Below the pieces are notes generated by a model, which was given only the letters and a program-made list of their open reading frames with translations, did not search any database and was not told where the DNA came from. From JBGYPP01 sp041838515 (GTDB taxonomy: Bacteria > Bacillota > Clostridia > Lachnospirales > Lachnospiraceae): a stretch of DNA of 49,371 nucleotides. Position 1 is the stretch's first letter. Each line of letters starts with the position of its first letter. Shown here piece by piece: positions 25,045 to 33,940 of this stretch. The position numbers and the translations under genes are program-made. Where the stretch lies: NCBI GenBank assembly GCA_041838515.1, contig JBGYPP010000066.1, positions 1-49,371 of the forward strand. Reading direction: 5' to 3'.

Positions 25045-26163
25045 CTACTCCACAGAGTCCAGGGACGCATACCGGTTGCAGGCCTCAATCACCCTCTCCA
25101 CCTCTTCCTCTTCCATCTCCGGAAAACAGGGCAGGGTCACACAGCGCCTGGCCAGATCCTCCGCCTGGGGCAGATCCCCGGGCTTATATCCCAAATGGGC
25201 ATAGGCCTTTTGCAGATGGCAGGGTATGGGATAATGCCTATGGCATTCTATTCCCAGCTCCGCCATATACTCCACAAAGTGCTGGGGCTGGGGCGTTTTG
25301 ACCACAAAAAGATGGTATACCGGCTCCGTTTCCGCCGGATGGGCCTGCATAGTCAGACTGGGGTTTTTGATTCGAGCATGGTAGCTCTGCCCTATACGCT
25401 GCCTAGCCCTGGTCCAATCCTCCAAAAAATCCAGACTCAGGGATAAAACGGCGCCCTGCACGCCCTCCATGCGCATATTATAACCCAGGATCTCATGGAC
25501 ATAGCGGGTCTGGGAACCCTGGTTCTTGGCCGTCTGTATATGTTTGGCATAGACCTCCTCCCGGCAGACCACCGCCCCGGCCTCGCCAAAGGCGTAGAGA
25601 TTTTTGCCCGGATAGAAGCTAAAGCAGCCCAGATCCCCCAGGCTGCCGCAAAGCCTGCCCCTGTATCTGGCCCCATGGGCCTGGGCACAGTCCTCCACAA
25701 CAAAAATCCCCCTCTCCCGGGCTATGGCCTCTATGGCATCCCAGTCAAAGGGCTGCCCGTAAAGATGCACGCCTATAATGGCTTTGGTGGCCGGGCTTAG
25801 CCTCTGTCGTACAGAGTCAGGGCAGATCTCCCAGGTATCCGGCCGGCAGTCGGCAAACACCGGCCTGGCTCCCGTATAACTGACGGCCCAGGCCGTGGCG
25901 ATAAAGGTATTGGCCGGCACAATGACCTCATCCCCCAGCCCTATTCCCAGCGCCTCCAAGGCCAAATGCAAGGCAGTGGTGCCGTTGTTTACCCCGCAGG
26001 CGTAGGGCATATCCATATATGCGGCAAATTTCTCCTCAAAGGCATCGGCAAAGGGGCCTCCGGAAAAGGCTGCCGCATCCACCACCTGCCCTATGGCATC
26101 CATATATGCCTTCCTGTGCTTTTGAATATGCCTAGTCAAATCTATACGCGGTATGGGTTTCAT
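25045..26163 (-). CDS. DegT/DnrJ/EryC1/StrS-family sugar aminotransferase
   Basis: The 372-residue PLP enzyme transfers an amino group to a keto nucleotide sugar. Visible features are the start PRIDLTRHIQKHRKAYMDAI, the cofactor loop GVNNGTTALHLALEALGIG, VIVPANTFIATAWAV, VEDCAQAHGARYRGRLCGSL (Asp/Gln contacts to PLP) and the Schiff-base lysine in FSFYPGKNLYAFGEAGAV. It belongs with ArnB, FdtB and PseC. Its ATG overlaps the stop of the preceding GT2 by four bases (ATGA). With the PseB-like dehydratase at 35902 and the GNAT domain at 21714 it could build an N-acylated amino sugar; which sugar cannot be decided here. Confidence 0.92.
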   Translation of the reverse strand: MKPIPRIDLTRHIQKHRKAYMDAIGQVVDAAAFSGGPFADAFEEKFAAYMDMPYACGVNNGTTALHLALEALGIGLGDEVIVPANTFIATAWAVSYTGARPVFADCRPDTWEICPDSVRQRLSPATKAIIGVHLYGQPFDWDAIEAIARERGIFVVEDCAQAHGARYRGRLCGSLGDLGCFSFYPGKNLYAFGEAGAVVCREEVYAKHIQTAKNQGSQTRYVHEILGYNMRMEGVQGAVLSLSLDFLEDWTRARQRIGQSYHARIKNPSLTMQAHPAETEPVYHLFVVKTPQPQHFVEYMAELGIECHRHYPIPCHLQKAYAHLGYKPGDLPQAEDLARRCVTLPCFPEMEEEEVERVIEACNRYASLDSVE

Positions 26164-26888
26164 CCCTCTCCTCCCGGACGGCGCCACTGCCACCACAGCT
26201 GAAAAATGCGGGTCAGGTAATTGCCTATAGTAGGCCCAATGCGAACAGTTGTATCATAATCCTCCTGCCAGCGGACGGGCAGATCCACTATGCGCCAGCC
26301 CAGCCTCTCCGCCCGCAACAGCATCTCCACCGTATAAAACCAGCCCCTGTCCTGGCTGGACATGGCCTGCAGTTCCAACGCCCTCTCCCTCTTCATAAAG
26401 CTAAAGCCGCAGAGCGCATCCGAAGCCCGCAAACCCAGCAGGCACTTTAAAAGCAGAAGCAATCCCCGGGACAGCAGATTCCTGTACCATTTGCGGCCCA
26501 GGGTCTGGGAACCCTTGGCAAAGCGGCTGCCATTGACATAATCTATGCCGGCATCTGCCGCCCACATTCGCTCTATCTGGGGGAGGTGCGCCAAGTCTGT
26601 TGACAAATCTATATCCATATATCCTACCACATTCCCTTGGGCTTTGGCCACTCCCGCCCTCCAGGCCGCTCCCACGCCCTTCTCCTCTATGGAGAGGTAG
26701 CGCAGCTGCGCATATCGGCCGCAAAGAATCCGGGATATCTCCCCGGTACTATCTGTAGATCCATTGTCCACTATTATGGCCTCATAAGGGGAATCAAACT
26801 CCCGTTCCAGAAAATCCATGGCGCAGACTATACCCCGCTCTAGCCGGCGTTCCTCATTATAGACGGGAAACAGAAATGTCCATTTCAT
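26160..26888 (-). CDS. GT2 glycosyltransferase (dolichyl-phosphate-type)
   Basis: The 242-residue GT-A-fold transferase lacks membrane helices. Its motifs are FLFPVYNEERRLERG (start), AIIVDNGSTDSTGEISR, GVGAAWRAGVAKAQGNVVGY and YMDIDLSTDLAHL, the DXD equivalent. The later part (RDRGWFYTVEMLLRAERLGW after ASDALCGFSFMKRERAL) matches polyprenyl-phosphate mannose/glucose synthase-like proteins. It probably makes an undecaprenyl-phosphate sugar in the cytoplasm for one of the GT-C proteins. Its start shares one base with the stop of the gene at 26888-27844. Confidence 0.88.
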   Translation of the reverse strand: MKWTFLFPVYNEERRLERGIVCAMDFLEREFDSPYEAIIVDNGSTDSTGEISRILCGRYAQLRYLSIEEKGVGAAWRAGVAKAQGNVVGYMDIDLSTDLAHLPQIERMWAADAGIDYVNGSRFAKGSQTLGRKWYRNLLSRGLLLLLKCLLGLRASDALCGFSFMKRERALELQAMSSQDRGWFYTVEMLLRAERLGWRIVDLPVRWQEDYDTTVRIGPTIGNYLTRIFQLWWQWRRPGGEG

Positions 26889-27844
26889 CAGCGCAATTTC
26901 TCCACACCCTCCACCAGATATCTCTGCTTTTTGAAATTCATATTGAGTATCAGTGAGAGGTATTTGAATATCAATGTCAGCATCAGGAAGAGAACAAAAA
27001 ATCCAAAGGAGATCAGGCTCATCATGGACATCCAGCCCTCCACCGGCCTGGCCTTGCTAAAATATGACTGGATGATATACCCAAAAATACCCAGCAATAC
27101 GGCAAAGAAACCCACGCTGAGCAGCAGGCTCAGCCTCTCCAGCACATCGGTAAAAATAATAATGGTGTCCATGGCCAGTCCGCTGCGGCTGCCCCACTCC
27201 TCCCTGCTGGCCTGGCGGCGGACCAAGGCGCTGTTCTCATACACCAGGCTCTCCACCCGCAGCCCACAGTTGAGATAGAGCGCCTTTCGATAGGGTATAT
27301 AACTGCCCATGGCTGCCACCCTGTTGATGGCGCGGCGGGATATCACCCGGAAACGCTCCTGCCGCAGCCTGCTCCGCTGGGAGGTCCCCAGATTGTAAAT
27401 GCCATAAAAAATCCTGGAAGAGAGGGATATGGGCTTGGAGGGAACAGCCGCCGCCACATCCGCCCCCCTCTGGGAGAGTTGGTAAATCTCCCCAACCAGC
27501 TCCGGGGAAAAGTCCTCCGTACAGCTGTCAAATTCAAATACATAATCCCCCACGGCCAGGTCCCGGCCCGCATTCATGGCCGCCTCCACCCCCTGGTAAA
27601 ACCCCAGATTGACCACAGTGGCCACCGGCGGCCTCTCCATAGCCTCCAGCGCCCTCCTCAGCCTGTCCATGGTTTCATCCGTGCAGCCATCATTGACGAA
27701 TATCCACTCGTATTGCTCAAAATACCCATCCAAAAATGCGCACAAATCCCCCACAAAGGAAGCCACCCTCTCCTGGTCATTATATAGGTACAGGACACAG
27801 GACACAAAATTCTTTTCCTTGGTGATTTGACTGGTCTTGGACAA
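26888..27844 (-). CDS. GT2 glycosyltransferase with two C-terminal membrane helices
   Basis: The 318-residue protein has an N-terminal GT2 domain (FVSCVLYLYNDQERVASFVG, YEWIFVNDGCTDETMDRLRR, NAGRDLAVGDYVFEFDSCTE). Two membrane helices near the C-terminus (about 235-258 and 272-300) resemble GtrB/ArnC-type enzymes. The acidic motif after the donor site reads FEFDSCTED, an unusual variant of the DXD region. The start is TTG 27844 with AAGGAGG eight bases upstream. It is the first gene of the glycan sub-operon downstream of the decayed R-M remnant, about 60 bases from it. Confidence 0.85.
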   Translation of the reverse strand: MSKTSQITKEKNFVSCVLYLYNDQERVASFVGDLCAFLDGYFEQYEWIFVNDGCTDETMDRLRRALEAMERPPVATVVNLGFYQGVEAAMNAGRDLAVGDYVFEFDSCTEDFSPELVGEIYQLSQRGADVAAAVPSKPISLSSRIFYGIYNLGTSQRSRLRQERFRVISRRAINRVAAMGSYIPYRKALYLNCGLRVESLVYENSALVRRQASREEWGSRSGLAMDTIIIFTDVLERLSLLLSVGFFAVLLGIFGYIIQSYFSKARPVEGWMSMMSLISFGFFVLFLMLTLIFKYLSLILNMNFKKQRYLVEGVEKLR

Positions 27845-27907
27845 AATTTTAACCTCCTTTTGGCTGGGTATTATGGGTCAGCTGTCAAACCAAAAAACAC
27901 CCCAATA

Positions 27908-28366
27908 CTATTGATGAAATCCACTATATGTGTCAAAGCCAAGCAGATACACCGCCATAGCAGTCGCCATATTTTCGGACCCCACCTTCTGTTGAACTGC
28001 CATTTCTCTTAATGCATCCATCACTGTATCATTCAGCACCATCTTTCCTTCCAAGTCCTTTACAGCCTTTTCCATCACAGATGGCAGTGCCATACACATC
28101 CGGAAAAAGGCATCTTCCTGTCCTGTCACAAGAGCATAAAACTGGTCAAGGCTTACTCTGCGAATCAGCTTATGGCCCATTTTTTTCTTATCTGCAGTGA
28201 TTTCCCATTTGATATTTTGAGAACGCTGCGCAATGGCTTCAACCAGAAAACAAGCGCAGTCATTATCGTTTAACAGTTGATTTTGCAACAATTTCTTCCC
28301 ACGATAACGGATACACCGACTTATCAAAAATACGTTTTTTCGGGTCTATGATATTTTTGTTAAAAG
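27908..28366 (-). pseudogene. Decayed type II restriction endonuclease (Eco47II-like?)
   Basis: Two pieces of one protein can be read in different frames. The N-terminal piece (about 28366-28290) reads FNKNIIDPKKRIFDKSVYPL. The C-terminal piece (28310-27908) reads LLNDNDCACFLVEAIAQRSQ and IRRVSLDQFYALVTGQED. Both resemble parts of Eco47II/Sau96I-type endonucleases as I remember them. The middle, which should hold the catalytic core, is missing and the frames do not match, so the gene is dead. Base composition is lower in GC than the glycan genes on both sides. It adjoins the remnant methyltransferase, so the pair was an R-M system. The family name is tentative. Confidence 0.6.
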
Positions 28367-28692
28367 GGAAAACAAGGTGCCTATTGCATCCTCCAAGCCC
28401 AATCCATTCTCTGCATAAGAAAAGGATTGGCAGGGAGCGCCGCCAGATAATATATCCGGCTCACCTTGCTCTATATCCAAGTATTTCTCTAAATCCAGAC
28501 AAGAGATATTGGCAATTTCATCGTTTATCACCCTCCAAAGAGGGCAATTGCATTACAATGTTTCTGTGGCCGCTTTATCAAACTCTATCAAGCCAATAGT
28601 GCCAAAATCTGCCTTTTCAAGACCCAACGCCAATCCACCTGCACCTGCAAACCATTCTATGATTTTAAAACTTTATTTGCGCAAACTGCCAC
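28346..28692 (-). pseudogene. Decayed DNA (cytosine-5)-methyltransferase, N-terminal part
   Basis: Reading from GTG 28692 (AGGAGG seven bases upstream), MAVCANKVLK is followed by a frameshift in an A-run (28663-28666). The next frame gives motif I (IIEWFAGAGGLALGLEKADF). An in-frame TAA (28555-28553) interrupts it after ATETL, and the same frame continues with INDEIANISCLDLEKYLDI and motif IV (LSGGAPCQSFS). It breaks off at GTLF near 28380, where endonuclease sequence begins. The C-terminal two thirds, including the target-recognition domain, are gone. At least three lesions make it non-functional. Confidence 0.82.
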
Positions 28693-28731
28693 TTAGACAC
28701 CTCCTCATGTCAGATTCACACATATCATCCC

Positions 28732-29850
28732 TCACAGCCCCAAATACCCATCCAAATCATACACCGTATTGATCTTGCCGGACAGCACATGGACAAAGTC
28801 CGGGCTGCTATGGCTCTGCCTGATTACCGTAGGCCTGGAGTCGTCCGTTTCCGAAGCCTTGAGTATGGGTTTTACGCAGAAAAGGGAACTGTGGTAGGAA
28901 AATCCCCACTCCGGCCGCAGGTATTTGCGCGCCAGAGCGGACATATATGGCCAAGCCGTGGATGGCCTACGAGGACAGTGCAGGCAATTGGCCAAGGAAA
29001 TGGGAGAACAATACTCCCCATCCATACAGGCAAATTCCGGCAGAACCCCATAGCTGGTCTGGTGGGGTGTAAAAGTGACGGAGGTCAGGGAGTGCAGCCC
29101 CGTCTTGCCAAAGGGCATCAGAGAGAAAAAAGGCCCATCCATCACCGTAATGCCCAGATCCTCCAAGGGCGCATCCACCTGACAGAGTATGATCTCACAC
29201 AGCTCATATTTGATGCCAAAATCCTCCCCGGCCAAATCCGGAGCCAGTCTTTTTATCTGGTTGACAGATGCGTAAGTGGCATTGAGCAAGAAAGGCGCCC
29301 TCTCCTCCCAGCCCTGCCCATTGAGTACAAATTCCCCTCCGCTACGGCTTATGCTCAGCAGCCTCTGGCCAAAGCGCAGCTCCACAGAGGGATAGAGGCT
29401 TATCTGCTCTAAAAAATATTTTTTTAACAATCCCGCATCATAGGTATATTCCACAGTGCGAAAAGCTCCGTCGCACAGACCGGGGGAGAAATATGCCTCC
29501 GGGGGCAGAGGCTCACAGGGTATATGGCAATCCCGGCAAAATCTCTCAAACTCCCTGGCGCCTGTCCAGGAAAAATTCCTGGAAGTGGCATAAACCTGTG
29601 TAAATTGTCCATGTATACAGAAGCCATAATCCTCTACAAAACGCTGAAAGTACCCTGCAGACTTCTTCGCTGTGGACAGAGAGCGGGGATAGTGATACCC
29701 CATATGGACCCGGGCCTGGTTCGCATAGGTGGCCCGGCCAAAGGCCTCCCCATCCCTCTCCAGCACCAGCACCCTCTGCCCCTTGCGGCCGCAGGCCAGC
29801 GCCGCATACAGGCCATAGAGGCCGGCACCCAAGATTATCTTATCCCACAT
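28732..29850 (-). CDS. FAD-dependent oxidoreductase (DAO-like)
   Basis: The 372-residue protein starts with a dinucleotide-binding Rossmann motif (IILGAGLYGLYAALACGRKG, residues 5-24, with an acidic end VLVLERD). It continues like D-amino-acid-oxidase-type flavoproteins (RVHMGYHYPRSLSTAKKS; LLNATYASVNQIKRLAP). The conserved C-terminal FAD loop (VLSGKINTVYDLDGYLG) is present. The substrate is unknown. Its location among GT2 and GT-C genes, with an 11-base overlap with the DUF6020-like gene, suggests it acts on a sugar or lipid-linked intermediate. It is not an obvious UDP-galactopyranose mutase. Confidence 0.8.
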   Translation of the reverse strand: MWDKIILGAGLYGLYAALACGRKGQRVLVLERDGEAFGRATYANQARVHMGYHYPRSLSTAKKSAGYFQRFVEDYGFCIHGQFTQVYATSRNFSWTGAREFERFCRDCHIPCEPLPPEAYFSPGLCDGAFRTVEYTYDAGLLKKYFLEQISLYPSVELRFGQRLLSISRSGGEFVLNGQGWEERAPFLLNATYASVNQIKRLAPDLAGEDFGIKYELCEIILCQVDAPLEDLGITVMDGPFFSLMPFGKTGLHSLTSVTFTPHQTSYGVLPEFACMDGEYCSPISLANCLHCPRRPSTAWPYMSALARKYLRPEWGFSYHSSLFCVKPILKASETDDSRPTVIRQSHSSPDFVHVLSGKINTVYDLDGYLGL

Positions 29851-31534
29851 ACTCCCCCTCCTCCACCGGCAAGGCCCAGAGCAAAGGCAGGCACAGCATC
29901 ACCGGATAGATATACCGCAGCTGCACCGCAGGCCCAAAAAATAAGGTGGCAAAATACCCGCCCATGGCCATCAGGGGCAGAAATTTGCCCAAATCCCGCT
30001 TATAGCCCCCTCCCCACAGCCTCTTGTCCAGCCGGAGCAGCCAGAGCAGAAGATACAGCCACCACCATATGCCTGGCGCCAGCGCATACCTCAGCACTGG
30101 CAGGTCTAAATGCCCGTTGTCCGAGCTCCAGCGATCCAAAAAAACCCGCAGCCCGGGCCACAGGCTATGGCTTTCCACACCGTAGGCCGCCATAGCCTCC
30201 TTGGGAAAGCGGGTTTGCACATAGCCCAAGCCCTCCTGCTCCTCACCCTGGTTGATAAAGGCGTGGCTGCTGTCCCCCACATAGAGGTAACCGCTGTTGA
30301 GCGCCAGAAAGGCATTGACATACTCCCAGGGATACAAGCGTCCCATGGATACATAGGCGCGCAGGAAATCCGCCGTCCTATACCGCGCCACATAGGTATT
30401 GGTATGGCTTTTTACCGGATCAGATATGGCCGGCCGATAATACAGATACCCATGATTCAGCAGAAAATCCTCTGCCAGCGCCCTGGGAACGGCAGGCAGC
30501 TCCTCCCTATGCTTTATCATCACTCTGGCCATCTGCTGTATGGGCACGGACAGCATCTCCCGTCTATCCCCCTGCTGGGCGCGCAAAAGCGCATACAGCC
30601 CGGATTTGGCCGCCAGGGCCAGGGCTATGGCCAGACACAGAGTCAATGTCAAGCGGGGCAGAGCGCCGCCGCCTTTTCCTTTCCTCAGCCTGATCCAAGC
30701 CCAGCCTCCGACCCCGGCCAGGGCCGGCGCCAGCAGGGCATAGATGCCGTTATTCCGGAATATGACCACAGCCACAGCAGAGCACAAATGCGCCCAATCC
30801 CAGGCTCTGGGGCGCCAGCCCCCCCTGTCCTCCCGGCACAAAAATGCCACAGAAAGGCTATAGGCCAAACAGGCCAAGGCAAACAGACTGTCCTTGGCCA
30901 AGGTAATGGACATAAATCCATGATAAGGACAGAGCCAGCTCCAGGCCAGCCACAGCACCAGCCATAGCGGCCCCCTGCCCATCCGGGCAAGCCACACCCC
31001 CGCCCAGGCAAAGGCCAGGGCAAAAAGGAGCAGCTGTAACAGGGCGGCCAGCGCCAGCCCCAGACTTGCATTTCCCACGGCTCTGCCCCACAGCCAAAAG
31101 CTCAGCAGCCAGATCGTGTGCGCCAGGGGGTGGTGATCATTATATCCCTCCGGCCACTGGCCCAGCTGTATGGGCAGGTCATAGGCGCAGATGGCAGGAT
31201 AATAAGCCAGAAAAAAAGGCAGCCAGGCCAACAAATTGGCCAGGGCAAGGAGGGCAAAGAGCCTGTACGCCCCCCTGGGCAATAAGCCCATACCCGCTCC
31301 CATTGCTTTGCCGGCCATCAGCCGCTTTGCAGCCTTGGGCAGCCACAGAGCCAACAGGGCCGCCGCCCCGGCGCCGACAGCTGCACCCAGAGCCAGCAGC
31401 CACAGCTGTCCTCCAAGCCCAAAGGAGAGATCTCCCTTGGCCTCCAGCCATGCGCAGGCGGCCTGACAGCCGCCAAAGAGGCCGCCCAGGCAGGCATATG
31501 GCAGAATTGCGGCTTGGATCCGCCCGCCGCTCAA
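29840..31534 (-). CDS. DUF6020-like multi-pass membrane protein
   Basis: The protein of about 564 residues has about twelve membrane helices. It carries motifs I associate with the Lachnospiraceae DUF6020 family: YYPAICAYDLPIQLGQ, then NDHHPLAHTIW in the first large outside loop, ITLAKDSLFALACLAYSL, and IFRNNGIYALLAP. The acidic/His-rich first loop again suggests a GT-C type lipid-dependent glycosyltransferase, but the reaction is not known. The start is a TTG that shares TTGA with the stop of the GT2 gene before it, so the two are coupled. It overlaps the FAD gene downstream by 11 bases. Confidence 0.78.
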   Translation of the reverse strand: MSGGRIQAAILPYACLGGLFGGCQAACAWLEAKGDLSFGLGGQLWLLALGAAVGAGAAALLALWLPKAAKRLMAGKAMGAGMGLLPRGAYRLFALLALANLLAWLPFFLAYYPAICAYDLPIQLGQWPEGYNDHHPLAHTIWLLSFWLWGRAVGNASLGLALAALLQLLLFALAFAWAGVWLARMGRGPLWLVLWLAWSWLCPYHGFMSITLAKDSLFALACLAYSLSVAFLCREDRGGWRPRAWDWAHLCSAVAVVIFRNNGIYALLAPALAGVGGWAWIRLRKGKGGGALPRLTLTLCLAIALALAAKSGLYALLRAQQGDRREMLSVPIQQMARVMIKHREELPAVPRALAEDFLLNHGYLYYRPAISDPVKSHTNTYVARYRTADFLRAYVSMGRLYPWEYVNAFLALNSGYLYVGDSSHAFINQGEEQEGLGYVQTRFPKEAMAAYGVESHSLWPGLRVFLDRWSSDNGHLDLPVLRYALAPGIWWWLYLLLWLLRLDKRLWGGGYKRDLGKFLPLMAMGGYFATLFFGPAVQLRYIYPVMLCLPLLWALPVEEGEYVG

Positions 31535-32487
31535 CTGCGCCCGCCTTCCTCCGCCTGCGCCCGGCGCCTATGGCGGGAAACCTCTCCAAAGCGATACTCA
31601 AATTCCCGCAGATCCTTGGCCGCAATAATCTCCAACTGCAAGCCGGCAAAAAAGGATTGCAGGCCGGCCAAGGCCACAAAACCGCTGACAAACAGTGTGG
31701 GAAAGCGCCGCACCAAGCCTGTGCCCATATACTCTCCCAGCACGGGGGCAAACAGGACTGCTGCCAGGAGCAGAAGAATAACACCCAGCCCTCCCAGACA
31801 GCGCAGCGGACGATAATTTCTATACAAGACCCCCATCTTGGCCAGCACACGCAGGCCGTCCCTAAAGGTGTTTAATTTGGATTGGCTGCCCTGGGGCCTA
31901 TCCCTATATTCCACCACCACATTGGCCACATGCAATTTGTGATAAACGGCATGTATAGTCATCTCCGTTTCGATCTCAAAGCCGGTGGACAGAACGGGAA
32001 ATGTCTTGACAAATTCATAACCAAAGGCCCTATATCCGGTCATAATATCCTTTATGTCCGATTGAAACAAAAAATTGATGCCCCATCGCATCAGGCTGTT
32101 GCCAAAATTGTGAAAAGGCCTTTTGTTCTCCGAAAAATACGTGGAGGACAGTCTATCTCCCACCACCATATCCGCCTGATGCTCCAACACCTGCTTCACC
32201 ATGGCCGGCGCCTGCTCCAGAGGATAGGTATCATCCCCATCTATCATCAAATAGCAATGCGCGTCTATCTCCCGAAACATACGGCGTATCACATGGCCCT
32301 TGCCCTGCTTTGGCTCACTGCAGACCAGCGCGCCCGCCTGTCTGGCCAGCTCCACCGTCCGATCTGTGGAATTGTTGTCATAGACATAAACCACCGCTCC
32401 AGGCAGGTGGGCCAACACATCCCGCACCACCTTTCCTATGGTCTGTTCCTCGTTATAACATGGTATCAACACAGCCAGAGTATCCAT
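31531..32487 (-). CDS. GT2 glycosyltransferase (polyprenyl-phosphate type)
   Basis: The 318-residue protein has a GT2 domain (LAVLIPCYNEEQTIGKVVRD, VVYVYDNNSTDRTVELARQA, YLMIDGDDTYPLEQAPAMV with the DXD). The family stretch IKDIMTGYRAFGYEFVKTFP is followed by two membrane helices (about 235-258 and 268-290) and a basic tail. It resembles DPM1/GtrB-like enzymes that make polyprenyl-phosphate hexoses. I use ATG 32487, where GGAGGAGG is well placed; the longer frame from 32871 lies inside the upstream gene in another frame. It is directly followed by the DUF6020-like membrane protein, a natural donor-synthase/GT-C pair. Confidence 0.9.
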   Translation of the reverse strand: MDTLAVLIPCYNEEQTIGKVVRDVLAHLPGAVVYVYDNNSTDRTVELARQAGALVCSEPKQGKGHVIRRMFREIDAHCYLMIDGDDTYPLEQAPAMVKQVLEHQADMVVGDRLSSTYFSENKRPFHNFGNSLMRWGINFLFQSDIKDIMTGYRAFGYEFVKTFPVLSTGFEIETEMTIHAVYHKLHVANVVVEYRDRPQGSQSKLNTFRDGLRVLAKMGVLYRNYRPLRCLGGLGVILLLLAAVLFAPVLGEYMGTGLVRRFPTLFVSGFVALAGLQSFFAGLQLEIIAAKDLREFEYRFGEVSRHRRRAQAEEGGRS

Positions 32488-32501
32488 ATCCTCCTCCATC
32501 A

Positions 32502-33788
32502 TCACCGGGATCCGCCCTCTGTTCCCAGAGACAGAGCCCCCAGCGCCAGAGCAAACACGCTGATGCTCCAAATTTTTCCCGTATACATAAAATGCTCCAG
32601 GCTGTGGTTTAGGCTCAGGGCAGTCCAGGCCAGGGGCAGGGCTGCCACCAGAGCATAGGGCAAAAACGCCGACCAGGCTATCCTCCCTCCTCTGCCCTTC
32701 CACAGGCCAAGACAGCGCCAAAGACCCCAGACCAGCACAGAGGCCAGCAAGATACCTATAGGCCAATAGGCCAACAGCCCCCAGTTGACCCGCAGAGCCT
32801 CTGACAGGGCAGACCAGGACCAGGCCCCGCCGCCCATCCTGCGGCCCACTGTGGCCAGGCCATCCTCCCATATGCCCCCTATGCCTATGCTATAAGCCAA
32901 TGCCCACTTGGCAGTCCACAGGCCGGCATATCCCCAGAACCAGCTGCCCATCCATTGCGCCAGCTCCGCCAGCCTGCGCCGCAATCCTCCGACTCCGCTG
33001 GACAGATACAGCTGCATGGCCAGGGGAAAGCCGAGAAGCACCAGAGGGTAAGTCAGCAAATCCAAATAGGCTGTGACCATGCCAAAGACAAGGAATAGAA
33101 AGGCCTGCCAGCGCCGCCTCTGCCACAACTCCCATCCGGCCAGCTGTACAGTCAAAAAAAGCCATAGCAGAATGTGGCAAAAGGAGAGGGAAAAGGACAT
33201 GGACAAAAAGAAGGGGTACAATAATATGCCGCTCACTACGGCCAGCAAACCCGCCCCCCTGCAACCCCTGCCGGCGCAAAGCCACAGGTATACTAAGGGC
33301 AGTATGCCGTTTACCAGAGCAAAAAACAGCCTGGCCATGGCAAGATTGCTTAGGAATAATAAAGGCTTTAGTATAACTAAATATCCATGCCAGTACCGGG
33401 CATAGGTCACCTGACGGGGCATGGATTCTCCGGACAGGTATGCCGCCAGACTATCTCCGGCGGCCCAGCCCTCGCCTTCACCCACCTCTCCCCGGCGCAG
33501 TTCCAGACTCTGCCGCAGAGCAGTTGTTCCCTCCAAATCCTGCGCGGCATAATGTAGCATCAGAGCATCGGTAAAAATCCCCCGCAGGCTGCCTTCCAGC
33601 GGCGGCAATTGCAGAGAAGGCATGCCCCTCTCCTCCAGCACCCACCAGCGTATATTGTCCCGTATATTTTGGGTGGGCAAGGTATGGGCCAGCCAGAGCA
33701 AAAGCCAAGCCGCTACTGCGCCTATGCCGGGCAGAAGCAGCCACAGGGCCAGGCGGCATATTGTTTTTCTATACATAGGCGCTGCCAT
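32502..33788 (-). CDS. Multi-pass membrane protein, GT-C-like
   Basis: The 428-residue protein has about eleven membrane helices. The loop after helix 1 holds WWVLEERGMPSLQLPP and GIFTDALMLHYAAQD, acidic residues in the position typical of GT-C enzymes. The motif ARYWHGYLVILKPLL follows. I do not recognise a named family. ATG 33788 follows GAGAGG; a TTG nine codons earlier is possible. It is the first gene of the minus-strand glycan transcript, preceded by a good promoter (33831-33860), and is divergent from the GT-C-like gene at 33941. Confidence 0.65.
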   Translation of the reverse strand: MAAPMYRKTICRLALWLLLPGIGAVAAWLLLWLAHTLPTQNIRDNIRWWVLEERGMPSLQLPPLEGSLRGIFTDALMLHYAAQDLEGTTALRQSLELRRGEVGEGEGWAAGDSLAAYLSGESMPRQVTYARYWHGYLVILKPLLFLSNLAMARLFFALVNGILPLVYLWLCAGRGCRGAGLLAVVSGILLYPFFLSMSFSLSFCHILLWLFLTVQLAGWELWQRRRWQAFLFLVFGMVTAYLDLLTYPLVLLGFPLAMQLYLSSGVGGLRRRLAELAQWMGSWFWGYAGLWTAKWALAYSIGIGGIWEDGLATVGRRMGGGAWSWSALSEALRVNWGLLAYWPIGILLASVLVWGLWRCLGLWKGRGGRIAWSAFLPYALVAALPLAWTALSLNHSLEHFMYTGKIWSISVFALALGALSLGTEGGSR

Positions 33789-33830
33789 AGGGCACCTCTC
33801 TCTAATGAAATTCAAAAAAACCTAGTTTTT

Positions 33831-33860
33831 ATTCTATTACAATCCCTTTCTCCATGTCAA
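33831..33860 (-). promoter_or_regulatory. Promoter of the glycan operon (minus strand)
   Basis: TTGACA (33860-33855), an 18-base spacer and TAGAAT (33836-33831) on the minus strand place a start near 33824, about 36 bases before ATG 33788. I saw no operator palindrome. This promoter could drive the genes down to about 28732. Confidence 0.7.
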
Positions 33861-33940
33861 CGAAGCCCGCTTGCTCCCGCTTTTGTCTTTGTGATAGGAT
33901 AAGCCTGAAACCCAGGCACAATGACTATGGAGGTTCCTCC

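Noticed and set aside
32488..32871. N-terminal extension of the GT2 gene at 31531
   Set aside because: It lies inside the upstream membrane-protein gene in another frame. ATG 32487 has a strong ribosome site and a standard GT2 start.
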